Part shown: in pieces, positions 23,521 to 36,222 of the stretch
Layout: each line of letters starts with the position of its first letter
Numbering within the stretch: position 1 is the first letter of the stretch
From: Thereva unica
Taxonomy: Eukaryota; Arthropoda; Insecta; Diptera; Therevidae
Assembly (NCBI GenBank): GCA_949987705.1
Contig: OX465281.1
Location: 188,777,112 to 188,841,111 of the forward strand
Length of the DNA: 64,000 nucleotides
Reading direction: 5' to 3'
Position numbers and translations under genes: made by a program
Notes under the pieces: generated by a model
Database searches by the model: none
The model's input: the letters and a program-made list of their open reading frames with translations, nothing else
Told to the model about the DNA's origin: nothing

Positions 23521-23968
23521 GGACTGTTTTCGATTTTTCAACTGTCAAAAGAAAAAGAGGGAGAATTTTGCTGCGCTGGATGCTCTTATAAATTTGATGG
23601 AGCCGAAACAATGAGAATTCTCAACTCAAGCCAGAGCAGGTTCAAAGAACACAGAGAGAGCAGAAAAGAGCTGTCAATGAACACAAAGCTCATAGAATAC
23701 ACCACATGTATGTCTTGAAACTGGTCACTAGGTTTGGAAAAGGTCGGCGTCAAATCTAGTGACAAGTTGGTTTGGGCTAGGACAGCAAAGTTTGCGGACG
23801 TGTGCTGTTCCGGTCCCTAAAAAACGCGCCGAAAAAAAAAAAACAAAAAGCAAAACAAAACTGTGAACTGCGAAAAAGAACAAAAAAATTTGTGGAAAAA
23901 ATAAAAACTAAAAACGTGCACAAAAAACACAATAAAAAAACAGTGTCATAAAAAACGAGCGCAGTCTA

Positions 23969-24165
23969 AAGGCCCCCATACACGGTCAAATTGGATGTAC
24001 ATCCAGATTATCATCAAACCCATAAGCGCTATGAGTTTTGATAGGCCGACCGGCCCACAATCGACAGTATAGATTGTGGACCGGTCGGCCGACCAAAAAT
24101 CGTTGCGCTTATTGGTTTGATGAAATTCTGGATGTACAACCAATTTGACCGTGTATGGGGGCCTT
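23969..24165. mobile_element. Palindromic MITE, 197 bp, inserted in LINE leader
   Basis: AAGGCCCCCATACACGGTCA at the left and TGACCGTGTATGGGGGCCTT at the right are exact inverted repeats. Inner blocks also pair (GGCCGACCGG and CCGGTCGGCC, CATCAAACC and GGTTTGATG), so nearly the whole element can fold on itself. It is non-coding; the minus-strand frame through it is a by-product of the palindrome. No clear target duplication was found. Confidence 0.88.
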
Positions 24166-24343
24166 CGCGAAGGTCCATCACCCTTCACTAGACACGACCG
24201 GACCGACGAACGGCGCAAGTAAGTACCCTTGCTCCCTACCGTCTCTCGCATCACGGTCCTACAGGTGCCGCGGCTAAAATCTGTCGGTCGATAATATTTG
24301 CCCCGTCTCAAAAGGCATAACACTTTGACGCGGACAAATTTTA

Positions 24344-27130
24344 TTGACTCTGATGGTTGCGGCAAATGTAATGCCGGGAAATATCCTCGAAAACGTGGCG
24401 ATTGAGCCCGCGCAATCGAAGTCCCGTTACAAGTCAAATTTTGCTATTGACTTTTGTAACATTCGTGGAATTCATGCGAATTTTTCTTTTGTTGAGTGCC
24501 ACTTATCGACTTATAAACCCCCAATCTTCGCACTTAGTGCAACCCAAATATCACCCGATACTGACTTAGGTCATTACCAGGTGTCGGGGTACACTTTAGT
24601 GCACAATCTCTCCCCCATAGAGGTATTGCCATATTTGTTAGGGATGACGTGGCTTATTATAAAATATATTCAAACACGACTTCAGATTTCAACTATCTTT
24701 GGGTTAAAATCATATTCCAAAGCCACGTCATATTCTTCTGCTTCCTATACAGAAGTCCTAACATAAGTAACGAAGCCTCCGCTTCATCTTTTGATACTAT
24801 TTCCGAACAAATCTCGGGATTTTTGTCGTCCAATCCTGAGTGTGAAATCATCGTTGCGGGTGATTTCAATGTTCACAACGCAAAATGGCTGACTTACTCA
24901 AATGGCACCAGTGTTTCTGGCAAGGACGCAGACGCCAATAATTTTCATCAAATTGTGGATCATCCCACAAAAGTCCCTGATGTTGCTGATCAAGGAACCT
25001 ATCTCCTTGATCTTTTTCTAACTTCTCATCCAGCGCGTTACTCCGTCGAAGTTGATTCACCTCTTGGCAGTTCGGACCACTGCTTAGTTAGCGCTAGTTT
25101 CCCATTTAAATTTCCCACCCCTCCCAAACCAGTTAAAAGAACTGTATGGCATTATGGGAAGGCCAATTGGATGGGGCTTATTAATTTCTTCCAATCTACT
25201 GACTGGAACCTGTGTTTCCGAAACAAAAACGTCAACGCTGCTGCTATCCGTATCTCTAGATCATACAGGCAGGAATGCATTTGTTCGTTCCTCATACTAC
25301 TAAATCTGTGAAGGCTAGGCCCAACAGATGGTTTAATCAGGAGTGTATGACTGCAATCAGAAATAAAGAAGCCGCCTTTCGAGCTCACAAGAGCTCCCAG
25401 AGTGAAACGCTCCGTGTAGAGTATATAAAACTAAGAAATTCCTGTAAAGTCACCATCAGGAATGTCAAAAATTCATTTGACAACAAGTTGAGAAGTAAAC
25501 TCCTTAATGCAACCTCTGGTAGCAAGAACTTCTGGTCCTTGGTAAGCTCCATTAAGAAGAATTGCACTTCATCCACAACTCCTTCATTCATCCACGATAA
25601 GAAGGTGATAACAGACAGAAAATCCAAGGCCGATTTATTAGCATCTCTGTTTGCTTCCAATTCTTCTTTACCCCAAACTGATATGCTACCCCCGGTTCTC
25701 GAGCACAGCGCTCATTTAATGGACAGGGTTTTCTTCAGAACTCGTGATGTGTACAGGTGCCTCAAGGAGCTCGATATCAATAAATCCACTGGACCCGATA
25801 ATATACCCCCTATCGTCTTAAAACAATGCGCCTCACCTTTGGCTAAACCTCTGCGCAAACTTTTTGCCCTATCATACTCTTCCGGAGTCTATCCAGACTC
25901 TTGGAAACTTGCCCATGTTCAGCCAATACCGAAAAAAGGTGACTACAGCCTTCCCTCCAACTACCGCCCAATAGCAATTACTTCTATTCTCTCCAAAACA
26001 ATGGAGACGATAATCAACAAAAAACTTATGGGATATCTAGAATCCAACCTACTCATAAACGACAGACAGTATGGCTTCCGACGCAGAAGATCCACTGGCG
26101 ATCTTTTAGTTTGTCTTACAGAACACCTCAGCCGAAGTTTGCATGGATCAGGTGAATCCAGTCTGGTTGTTTTGGATATCTCCAAGGCTTTTGATAGAGT
26201 TTGGCACTTAGCCTAGTTAGCTAAACTCAAAACTATTGGAATCGAATTACTTTTACAGAAGTGGATTGAGAGTTTCCTTTCCGGCCGTTCAATTAAGGTA
26301 GTATTGGATGGCATTAAATCTAAACCCCACCCTATCTCTGCGGGGGTCCCCCAAGGGTCAATTTTATCACCAGCCCTATTTCTTATCTTTATAAATGACC
26401 TACTTTCAATTCTCTCCAATCCACTTCTCAGCTTCGCTGACGACGGTACTCTACGTTACTCTTACGGCTACGATACAAAACAGACTCATGCCAGATCCTG
26501 TCTTGAGGATCGTGAAGTAATGTTCAACTCTATTAATAACGACATTGAACTCATTCTAGAGTGGGGAAAAAAAGAATCGTGTCGAATTCAACCCCTCCAA
26601 AACTAAGTACTGTCTTATTTCAAAGAAAAAGATCAACACATCACCATCCTTGACAGTGGATGGCGTGGAAGTAAAGGCCGACCCATCCCTACACATCTTA
26701 GGCGTGACATTAGCGAAAGACTTGCGATGGAATGACCATATATTCCAAATCGCCAAACAAGAATCCCAGTGCTTGGGATTTCTTAAGAGGTGCAAGTTCC
26801 TCCTCCAGCCATCAGCCCGTGCTGTTATTGATAAATCCTACATTCGGCCTCTTCTCGAATACAACTCTCATTTGGGGCGGCGCGTCGATAACCACCTTGG
26901 CTTGGTTAGATAAGGTGCAAAAAGGGCACTTAAATTAATTGATGACGACACCGACTGCTCCACCATCGACACCTTGAGCCACCGTAGGAGTGTAGCAGCC
27001 CTGACAAAATTTTATCGCTACTATCATAGTGACTGTTCCTCCGAGTTAAACGCTCTCCTGCCTCCACGGCAATCTTATAACCGCAACACCAGATTAGCCC
27101 ACTCGTCTCATTCCCTCTACCTATAACTCC
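24344..27130 (+). pseudogene. LINE ORF2: endonuclease plus RT, frameshifted
   Basis: The endonuclease begins near 24436 (FCNIRGIHANFSFVECHLS), continues with IIVAGDFNVHNAKW near 24850, and ends with LDLFLTSHP and SDH near 25080. The RT has KSTGPDNIPP, LDISKAFDRVWH, AGVPQGSILSPALF and FADDGTL (about 26436-26456). Breaks I can see: a frameshift near 24618, another near 25280, an in-frame TAG at 26214-26216 where the intact copy reads Leu, an extra A near 26570, and further loss of frame after about 26880. The copy cannot make a working enzyme. It is sister to, but clearly distinct from, the family 1 copies at 14.2 and 58.1 kb. Confidence 0.88.
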
Positions 27131-27404
27131 CCCTTTCACGCACTCAACAAGATAGGAATTCGTTTGTAAATAGAACTCGACTGTGGAATAATCTCTCGCA
27201 GTCAGTATTTCCGAGCTCCTACAACATCCAAGAGTTCAAATGCAGGGTTCATCGCCACCTTCTTCAACACCCCTTCGAATCCCCATAACCCTTTACCTAT
27301 TCCCCCCGTACTAAGCTTGCTGCTAGACATTGCACCATGACGTGACAAACGACATGACATGAAAGGGTGACTCCTGAGTTTAGCACTGCCACATACAAAA
27401 AAAA

Positions 27405-29084
27405 TGTATAGATTTTTCAATCAGCTATTTTGATAATTTTGACGAGGATTTCGACAACAAAATCGCTTTTGCAAACAGTTCTGAAGGAAACAGATTCATA
27501 ATCATTGTCGATGGTTTAAAGTTAGTCTTTTCCCGAGTAAAAATAAATTTCGGCCTTTTGACGGGCATGATGGCCCGGCCATTTGGCGGTCAAATGACGG
27601 CCCGTTGCAGGACAGTACGGCCATTTGGGGGGCGATTGACGGTCGAATGAGGGCTTTTCGAGGGTTTTTCCCCCGAATGCAAATTTTTGCAAATGAATTG
27701 AATATTTGAGTTGCCTTTCAGCATGGAGCCCAGTACTAGTACTGACAACTTCATGGTAAATGAACTTCATGAAAGCTAAATGCATGAAGAATAATTTAAT
27801 TTTTTTATAAATTAAATGGAAAATACTCTATCTAAGTCCTATTGGAGTAAACCTTCTTTCCTTAAAGTAATAAATATATGCAGTCGGAATCTACATATAT
27901 TTAATTGAACAGATACTTATTAAGGGAAAGTGTTATTTAACAAAATACACTATCGTATTTTTTTATAATGGTAACAGGTACATTACATTTTTTTTATTAT
28001 ATATTGCGAACATACGTTATTTGGAATCAATGCTTAATTTGGTTGAAAATAAATAATTATTAATAATATTATGAACATTTTACAGTTTATTCAATGGAAA
28101 AAAATAAAAGGCTAGCTAAGCTAAGAAATATGCAATAAAATAACCAGCTTAAGCATCATGCTTTTTTGTGCAACAGTCTCTTCTTCGCTTAGCTACCTTA
28201 CATCTATACTTTTATTTTCATTCTCGCGATCATCATTCTATTTGTAGCTTAATTCGTATAAATTATTTTCATCTTCTTCTATGCAAATATCTTCTATAGA
28301 TATGTTAGAGCACATTATTTCGGTACAGTTTGCGCACAAATTTGAGAATTGTAAACCATGCTTCCTGCACGCACAAGAAGTATACTCACACCCACAACAT
28401 ACATATACCGATACGTTTCGAATTAGAAATGTTCGCCCTATGTACCATTTTCAAAAGCATTTTTAGCATTGTTCTCCAAACTTATATTAAAATGTGAGAT
28501 AGACAAATTGTAGCCCCTAGCCTATACTTTCAGAAACCGTTTCGGAAATTTCAATCGGGCCACTCTGCTAATATTGGCGCAATGTGCAAGATTAGGGTCT
28601 ATTTTGCTTATACTGCAATTATGCAGAAACTATACATGCGACAAATTTCATCTTTTGGCAGTTTAAAGTATATGTACCAGGGTATTATGTCCCAATAAAT
28701 CATACCCTAATATTGCAAAGTAACAGAGGTATGAGTTTTTGGAAAAAATGACCTTTTTAAGGGGTTTTCTAGCTTTTCTCGGCGAAAAATTATCCGGCCG
28801 AGGTCAGAAAACCCCATTTTGTAGGGTTTTCAATTCTCTGCAAATATCCTGTTGAGACGTGATTCATCCAGTACTTTTTATTGTATACGCCAAAAACGGA
28901 AAAAGTACCCATTTTTGTTGCTAATTATTGTTTAAACAATTCCACATGAGTAAATTTTGGCTGGTTTTTTGGTTTTAGTAATCTATGAGATACCCCTGAA
29001 GTAGTAGTGCAAGCAGTTTGCTGTACAATTTTATAACAAAATCTGCCGTTTTTTTCGCTCTAATGACTGGCCTATAATAAACAC
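27405..29084. other. AT-rich stretch, no gene recognised
   Basis: At 27560-27640 the phrase ACGGCCATTTG or a variant recurs, perhaps a low-complexity duplication. Otherwise I see no gene, RNA or element ends. Confidence 0.4.
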
Positions 29085-29745
29085 ACGCTTTCCAGATGCA
29101 AGTTTGAAAATGATTGCGGTGCAGTAGGGAATGGGCAGATACACTCCTGGGAGATTTCCGTTATTATTACAAAGAAACAGATCCATCGGGCGATTAATAG
29201 CTCCTTCACCCTCAAAGCGCCCCGCCCGGATGGCATACTTAAGGCGAAATTAGATATCCGACGTTTTTTTGTCGCGCAATATGACGTCATCGAAATTGTT
29301 TCTGATTGGTTGATATCCTAAAAAAAAGCTGTGCGGCAAAAAAAAACTTCGAATGTGTAATTTCACCTTTATTGCAATGCTGCAAAAAAATCTGAGTAAT
29401 GCAATGGCTGGTGGTCATGCTCAAGAGCTCCGGGCGAAAGTCGTCTTCATGCCAAAGACAGAGACAATAGGTCACGAATCCGCGAAGGACTATACGCCGA
29501 TGAGCCTAATATCCGTGCTTAAGATACTAGGAAGGGTCATCGACTCCCACATCCACCAATCAGTAGATGTTCGCAGCTCAACTTTCTTATTTAAGAAGTA
29601 GATTCACTGAGACAGCTTTGCACGATGTGGTGGAAACTGTCGAAAAGACCCTGTATTACAAACAATATACCCCGGCAGCCTTCTTAGACATAGACAACGT
29701 CTTAACCAACGTACGTGCTGAATCAATTTGAGAAGTTCTTATAGT
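29085..29745 (+). pseudogene. R1/I-like LINE reverse transcriptase fragment
   Basis: Three pieces of an RT are readable: AINSSFTLKAPRPDGIL at about 29190-29240 (the K-x-PGPDG motif), RAKVVFMPKTE and MSLISVLKILGRVIDSHI at about 29430-29560, and RFTETALHDVVETVE with AAFLDIDNVLTNV at about 29588-29712 (motif A region). About 170 bp of unrelated AT-rich sequence separates the first two pieces, and frames shift between pieces. There is no 3' end, so it is a remnant. Confidence 0.72.
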
Positions 29746-31499
29746 CCTAAACAGATCGATAATCACATTCCCTAATAAAGGTACATCAGAAAAAAGCGTG
29801 ATCTCCCGTCCATAAATTACGTGAAGTGATTTTTGTGATTTTTCGAACCTCAACTTCATTCAAGTCAGAATTCAGAGTTTAGGGCCGTTACACTCTAAAC
29901 TCAAATTGGAATTGCTTTATTGCATAGAACTTTGTATGGTTCGCTCTCTGTCCATCAACGTAGAATCCACCCCGGTAGTACTTCCCTATTATTAACCGGG
30001 TAAGCTTGCGGGATGCCTTATTATTATGTTTTCATTAGAATCGACGTTAGCGCCTCGGTACTTTCGTACCATTATCTGGCCGAAAGGTGGCAATGGCCTG
30101 TATACGCGCCATTTATTTACCTGCAAGTACTTCCACGATCATGATAATCGCTTGTTTCCCTTTTCAATGTGATCCATTTCAGATCAGGCATCAATACATC
30201 ATCATCCTTAAGACCAGTCGCAATACCCGAGGTAAATTTTTTATTGAGGATTTCCGAATTTTTTCCTACCAAGCCTTAAAGACGCCTTTTTTTTAAACAA
30301 ATATAGTTTTTTTTAAATAAATAATTCGCTATATTCTTAAACAATATCATAGTTATTAATGAATTTATTTCTTCTCTTTCAGGTGAGTATTCTATATGGA
30401 TTCTTTTATACGATAAGAGTGAAATTCTATAAAACAGGTAAAGTAAGGGTCTAGTTTCATATAAAAGAACGCGCTTCTGCCCTTCTGAAGTACTATTGAG
30501 GAGAGAAAGCTAATAACAAGGACCAGTAATATATCTAATATGTATATAGTGTATCTTTTTATGAAAATTCATTTTTTAAGTATAGTTCAAAGTTTTCAAA
30601 ACGATAATTGTTGTTATAGAAAAGTTTTCGCAAATGAAAATAAAATATTGCTAACTCGTGAAACATTGAAATTTAATTTAAACAAACAGAAATATAAATA
30701 TAAACTAGAAATATGTGCAGATGTAAACTTCTTGTAGATCCCCAGAGGTAAGGGAGGAAGGAAAATGTGGGAAATGAAATTGCGTACAAAAAACGTTATA
30801 ATCAGTTTTGCAATAAAACGTGCAATTAAAAAGATATTGGCAAAAAACTACTTTTGAATATACGTTTTTCGACACTTAAAGCACTCTCGTGCAATATTAT
30901 CCCTATGTAAAAAATAATTATAACAAAAGTTATAGATAATTGTGTGTTCTATAAGTCTTAGGCAGGACTCTTTTATGGCGGGCTAACCGTTAACGAAATA
31001 TAATGTAAAGAAAGTGATATATAAAGTTTGAACCACTATAACTCCGAACATATTGACTTTACAAAAAAAAATTTCTGAACAAAAAAGTTAAACCACTTAT
31101 TTATATACAAAAAAGACTATATACATTTTTTTCGTTAAATGCATAGTTTCTGCGATATAGAATTAAACGCGTTTCCCTTCACTCTAAGTTAAGCATAAGG
31201 GTGGGGATGATGCCATTTTGAATTTAAGCTCATAAAAATATATATAAAACTAGCATAAAACCCGCGTGCCTGGCAACGCCTTTAAATAAAAACTGTTTAT
31301 TATGTGCACTGTTTTCCTTGAAAAAAAAAGTCAGCTGTTAAAAAAGGTTTATTATAGTGCATTTTTTTAATAAACATGGTAAACAAATTGCTGCGTATAA
31401 CACCTCTGCTCAAGTTTTGAAGCAGAGATTGGCGTGTATATGTCATCAAGAGAAGTGACAAAAAAAAAATCCTAAATAAAGTGAATTTCGAGTCATTCA
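29746..31499. other. Very AT-rich stretch, no gene recognised
   Basis: There is no supported coding region and no clear inverted-repeat element. Confidence 0.4.
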
Positions 31500-31740
31500 T
31501 TTCCACGTCATTATAGGGATGCACTGTCAAAATTTCAGCCCTATAGTTCCAGCGGTTTGGGTAAACCCCATTTCACCCCCTTAGGGGATGAATTTCGAAA
31601 AATCGCTTCTTAGTGGATATCCACGTCATTATAGGGATGAACTGTCACAATTTCAGCCCCATAGCCATAGTTTTGAGTTCACCCAATTTCACCCCCTTAA
31701 GGGATGAATTTCGCAAAATCGCTGGAGATACACGGTCAAA
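31500..31740 (+). repeat. Tandem duplication of about 115 bp
   Basis: CCACGTCATTATAGGGATG followed by AATTTCAGCCC, CATTTCACCCCCTTA and GGGATGAATTTCG occurs twice in a row, starting at about 31502 and 31619, with a partial third AATTTCAGCCC block at about 31740. A related reverse-complement sequence is at about 38210-38290. Confidence 0.7.
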
Positions 31741-31846
31741 ATTTCAGCCCTTTTGCTCTAGCGGTTTAGGTTGTGCGTTGTCTGTCAGCCAGTTACTTTT
31801 TATACAATAGAAAAAAAAGTAAAGAAAAAAATCCCCTTACAACTTA

Positions 31847-32022
31847 TTGAACCCCACTTCACCCCCTTCAACACTTTTTTTCTCCATAAAAAGGAGCCTA
31901 TGTTCGCCTCCAAGGTCTAAACTATCTCTGTACCAAATTTCATCCAAATCGGTCCAGTGGTTTAGGCGTCAAAGCGTAACAGACAGACAGACAGAGTTAC
32001 TTTCGCATTTATTAGTAAGGAT
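31847..32022 (+). repeat. Dispersed repeat ending in AACAGACAGACAGACAGAG
   Basis: ACCAAATTTCATCCAAATCG, then GTCCAGTGGTTTAGGCGTC, then the CAGA run and TTTATTAGTAAGGAT form a phrase I recognise as a common insect interspersed repeat. Its class is unclear to me (possibly a Helitron-like or retroelement 3' end). Only one copy of this exact phrase is in the window. Confidence 0.45.
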
Positions 32023-32080
32023 TATTTGGTAAAAAAAATCGCGTGCGGTATTTTTCGCATTACGGAGGCCTTTTTTTCGA

Positions 32081-32310
32081 CCCCTATTTTTTATTGCAGA
32101 TTTAGATTCTTCATGACAAAATATTAAGATTTTATTCTTATCATTTTTTGTGATTCGCCTTAGATGGCGCTGTAATCGGCGGAAAAAAATAAGTCATAAA
32201 TACGTTTTTCTCCGATTACAGCGCCATCTATGGCGTATCGTAAAAAATGCTTGGGACAAAATCTTCATATTTTTTTATGAAGATTCCGAATCTGCAATAA
32301 AAAATGGGGG
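32081..32310. repeat. Foldback repeat about 230 bp
   Basis: Inner arms AGATGGCGCTGTAATCGG and CCGATTACAGCGCCATCT are exact inverted repeats. Outer arms (CCCCTATTTTTTATTGCAGA versus TCTGCAATAAAAAATGGGG, and TCTTCAT versus ATGAAGA) extend the pairing to the ends. The loop is about 37 bp. It is a non-coding foldback element with no clear target duplication. Confidence 0.75.
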
Positions 32311-32639
32311 TTTCCATTTTAGTTTTTGAAGTTGGTAGGCGCCGTTTTTGGTATGGCTGGATAGAGTTTGAAAAAATATTTGATACGTGTTTTTTGGTTT
32401 TCATTTTTTTTTTTTTTCAAAACTCTTCGAAATAATGGGGTGGTACGGGTGGTCTGAGACACCCTGTATATTACCGGTTCGAAAAGCTTGTCTATAGTCC
32501 GGTATACAGAAACAAGTTAATGTAAAAGTGAAGTGACGCCAGCACTAATGGAGAAGCAACAATAACAGCTTCGATTTTATATGGAAAGCGGTCATCACGC
32601 GACCTCAGCAATAAAATACCGTCTTACGTTATATAGTCT

Positions 32640-33500
32640 TTTTCATATCGAACTGTAGATTGAGGGGTCTCTGGGGAACTCATCCGACTTCGGGTTGATC
32701 AGGAGCTTTTCACGCTTCCATCACTCAGAGAACACTCTTTTGCTCAGGCCCGCTGTGAATATTTGGGCGAATTCTCCTGGAGCTTCATCGATCTGTTTGC
32801 TAAACCGTCCATTTCATTCCTTTTTCAACGGCAATCCTTTCCGTCGCAGCCGCAATTTCTTCCTCCCTTACCTCTGGGGATCTGCGTCGTTTAAGTTTAC
32901 TCGTTCTGCCTTGCACCATTTAATGGACCTTAATGCCTAATCTCCAATGGCAAAACCAACCACGAACCAACCAACCAAAGTGCTGCTTCCTATTCCTTCC
33001 CATTGTATTGAATTATCCGTCTCGCTCGTGTTTTGGTCGACATGGGTAACTTTCCGTATGTGTTAGTTAAACCATTTGAGTTGCCACATGAAATTCAGCG
33101 AATTTAGTACAAAAAATGTCAAAAATCAAGGCATAAATGACGTTACTTGTAATTACAATATCCCGCCAAAAAATTTGTCAACAGAAAAGTCTAATCTAGT
33201 AATAATAATGACAAAACACACATTTCTGACATTTCACATCTACAGTGATAGAAATGTGTGTGAACACATTTTGTCAGCGAATTCAGCCTACTGGTACGTG
33301 GTTGGTTTTCTCATTGGAGATTAGGCATAATCGTTGGGGCCGATACCCTGTAAGCATCCCCAATGGATTACTATTCGCTTCCCCGCAGAGGTTCTTAAAA
33401 CGCTTCGTTTTACTCTTCCGGGTGGCATTCTTAGGCTTTCTTCACGCCTCCATTCTTTAAAGGGTTCCTTGAATTTTGGTTGTTGCCGCCTTCCTGGCAG
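32640..33500 (-). pseudogene. R1-clade LINE RT remnant split by a MITE
   Basis: Reading the minus strand of 32640-32933 in two frames gives EVREEEIAAATERIAVEK, then EAPGEFAQIFTAGLSKRVFS, then WKREKLLINPKSDEFPRDPS. This is the start of an R1-type RT, where WKR-x-x-L-x-L-x-PK is typical. The 33331-33500 side would be the preceding linker. Stops and frameshifts are present. The insertion at 32934-33327 separates the two parts. Confidence 0.6.
32934..33327. mobile_element. MITE, 394 bp, TAA target duplication
   Basis: TGCCTAATCTCCAATG at the left and CATTGGAGATTAGGCA at the right are inverted repeats, extending over about 33 bp through AAAACCAACCACG and CGTGGTTGGTTTT. TAA is present on both sides (32931-32933 and 33328-33330), a PIF/Harbinger-type duplication. 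It interrupts a LINE remnant. Confidence 0.85.
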
Positions 33501-33559
33501 TGCCCATCCATCCAGTGGCGCTACAGCCCAAATCGAACCTGGCCTCCTCTATGGCATTT

Positions 33560-35100
33560 CTTTAAGTTTGACGGTCCCTTGCAGCATGTATTCAATTCCG
33601 GATGATGAGCATTGTCTCTGCGTCATCCGTCACAGAGTCTATCCATTTCCTCTTGGGCCTACCAACACTTTCCGAAATTTCTGATGTCATAAGTCGATTT
33701 GGGATACGATTGTCCTCCATCCTGATTACGTGGCCGGCTAGTCTCCCTCTGTTGATTTTTATTAAAGTTGAGAGTTGTGGGTCGTAAAAAATTTCATACA
33801 ACTCGTTGTTTTATCTCCATCGCCATATTCCATCCTTTCTGGTTGGGCCTATTATTCATCTAAGAACCTTTCTCTCAAACCTGTTGACTCGTTTTTTATG
33901 TCCTGGGTCGTAGTCCAAGCCTCGCTACCATAAATGAGAGTTTCGTTTTCCCGTGCACAAATCTTGTGTGCAGTATTTCTTTTTGGGCATAAAAGGCTCC
34001 ATTAGCCAATAGTATTCGTCTCGTTATTTCTTCTTTTTTTTCGTTTCTTTTTGTAATTGTAGACCCCAGGTAGACTGTTTTATCGACTACCTCTAGGTTA
34101 TGTTCGTCGATAGTGATATTTCTTCTCATTCTAAATAGTCCTGCCCTGGATTGTTGCATCACTTTTGTTTTCTCTTCGTTGATGATCAGGCCTACGTCTT
34201 TTGCCACCTTTTTTAATTCGACAAAATTTTCCTTCCCACGATGTTCACGTTGTCCGCACATCCAAGTAATTGTACCGACTATGCAGCTATTGATGCACTT
34301 CTCTGGGTTGACGTTTTGGTTATTACCTATTCTAGGTGAGGTTGAAGAGCATTCGGGCCAGCCCATTCCCGTGTCTAAGTCCTTGTCGTACTTCGAACTC
34401 TTCTGTTATAAAATTTTAGATCCTAACGCATTTGATCAGTTGTGTCAGCCTTGAGGGGACTCCTAATTCCAATAGGATCTCGTATAGCCTCTCTGTTTAT
34501 TGAGTCATATGTCTGTTGAAAATCAGCAAATATCTGGTACATTCCTTTCCCAGGTTTTCTCCAGAATTTGTTTTAAGATCAGCAGCTGATCCGATGTTGT
34601 CTGCGTGCCCTGAAACTAGCTTGATATTCGCCTATAAGGGTTTCCGCTATAGGTTCTAGTTTTTGCTTCAAAACGATTGTGAAGGTTTTGTATTTGACGC
34701 TGAGGAGTGGGACGCCTCGCCGCCTATTCACGTATTGGGACATTATCTTGAGTTATTACAAATTCCTCTGTCTGTGGATCCTCGTTTAATATGGAAATAG
34801 GATTCAATAGGGTCTGCAAATATCCTCTTCACCTTTCTTTTATCCTATCAGGGTCTGCCAATAGGTTCACGTCTATGTCTTTGCAAATGTCCATTCTTGG
34901 CTGTAGCTTGTTGGTGATCTGGCGCGTTTCTTTGTACGAGCTCCCGATGCTCCTCAATTTCATCATTCCACCTGATGATGCGAGTGACTCGTCCATTAGT
35001 GCATGCTGTCTGCTCAGTGCTCTCCTGCAGGATTATTTCGTTGTACATCTTTGCATAGAGCTTCTAGGCTCATCCCGTGATTATTAAGTGGTTTTGTTGC
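33560..35100 (-). pseudogene. RTE-like LINE ORF2 remnant
   Basis: Minus-strand fragments in order: WNDEIEEHRELVQRN (linker before the RT, about 35000), IFADFQQTYDSINREAI (motif A, about 34487-34540), FEVRQGLRHGNGLARMLFN (motif B, about 34330-34400), a degenerate CADNVNIV in place of FADD, LKKVAKDVGLIINEEKTKVM and VDKTVYLGSTIT (thumb, 34070-34220), and GRLAGHVIRMEDNRIPNRL then GRPKRKWIDSV (C-terminus, 33640-33760). The W/GH-x-x-RM and GRPK-x-W motifs are typical of RTE-like LINEs. Several frameshifts and stops make it dead. A related copy lies at 48.6-50.8 kb. Confidence 0.8.
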
Positions 35101-36222
35101 CAACTTCCTGTTGTTCTCGTGCGGAAGGTTATGGGGTGATGATCGCTGTGCGTATACCCTTCCCTCACCAGCTATAGGAGATCTCAGGCCAATTTCTTAC
35201 TGATAAAGGTGATAGACCCTCTTTCACCTTTTTGAAAGGTCGAAATAAACGCTCTGCCGCTACCACGTCAATGTTAAACCCGCAATACCTGATTGGTTTC
35301 GCTCGTTCCTACTGCCTACATTTTATCTTTTCGGTCACGCTCCAGATGAACCACAGATAGACGAAGCACCATGCCACAAAGGTAGTTCGAATTCTTATCG
35401 GTCCGAGAGCTCCTAGGATACCAAGGCCAGAGCCTACAACGCCCCCAACTTTCCTGCGGATTATATTTATCAGCTCTTGTTGTTTTCTTTTTTGTTTGTT
35501 TTGTTTTCGCAGTGTCTGCCCTCTCCACGTCTTTTTTTTCGTTTATTGGTTTGATTGCTAATTACGATTTTGACATGTTACACAATTTAATATGTTTGTA
35601 TATATGTTTTTCAAGCTAAGGTTGCTACTGAGCATTACAACCATTCAGTAAGAGGAATACCTAAGCAATGTAGGGTAATACCTAGGCCTAGCATAACCAA
35701 AATGCTCTGTATGGCTTTCATATAAACTATTTAGAAGAATATCCTGATTCCTGATGTCAAATTTGCATAGAATATATTAATACAAATTTTTTAAAGAAAA
35801 AAAAAACGATCCAATTTTAAACCCATTTCTCCAAAAATAAAACAAAACTTGAATAAATTAGATTTAATAAAACATTTGTTCTTTCGCAAATTTCGTGCAT
35901 CGTCAATAGATGATGTTCAACTGCATAAGGATTTTATAATGAGCTTACATTTATATTATTTATTTTTTAATTAATTTTTTAACTTTTTCACTTTATTTTG
36001 TGAATAATTCTAATTTTGACATCTAAAAAAAATTATAAATTCAAGTTTTATCCACTAAAAATCAGTATTTTATCTGCCTTGGTGCGGTTTTCAATAAAAA
36101 AAAATACCAAACTCTATTGCGACGCGAGTAATTTGAAATTATTTCTATAAAACACAATTAAGTGAACTAATCATCACCATTGTTGTTATTTTAAAAAGAC
36201 CGTTTGAAACACAAAAAAAAAT
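35101..36222. other. No gene recognised
   Basis: The 35.1-35.55 kb part may hold the upstream end of the RTE-like LINE, but no endonuclease motif is readable. The rest is AT-rich. Confidence 0.35.

Larger units (their letters stand above)
23721..27404 (+). mobile_element. Long degenerate LINE (family 2, copy C)
   Basis: The copy keeps an A-rich presumed 5' leader (about 23820-23960, broken by a palindromic MITE), the endonuclease, the RT and the 3' UTR. ORF1 is not visible. The 3' UTR has lost about 15 bp in GACATGACATGAAAGGG and ends in a short A run at about 27397-27404. It is the longest copy of this LINE lineage here. The exact 5' boundary is not determined. Confidence 0.8.

Noticed and set aside
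23946..24437. 163-codon minus-strand ORF
   Set aside because: It runs through the palindromic MITE and the antisense of the LINE leader. The open frame is a by-product of the inverted repeat.
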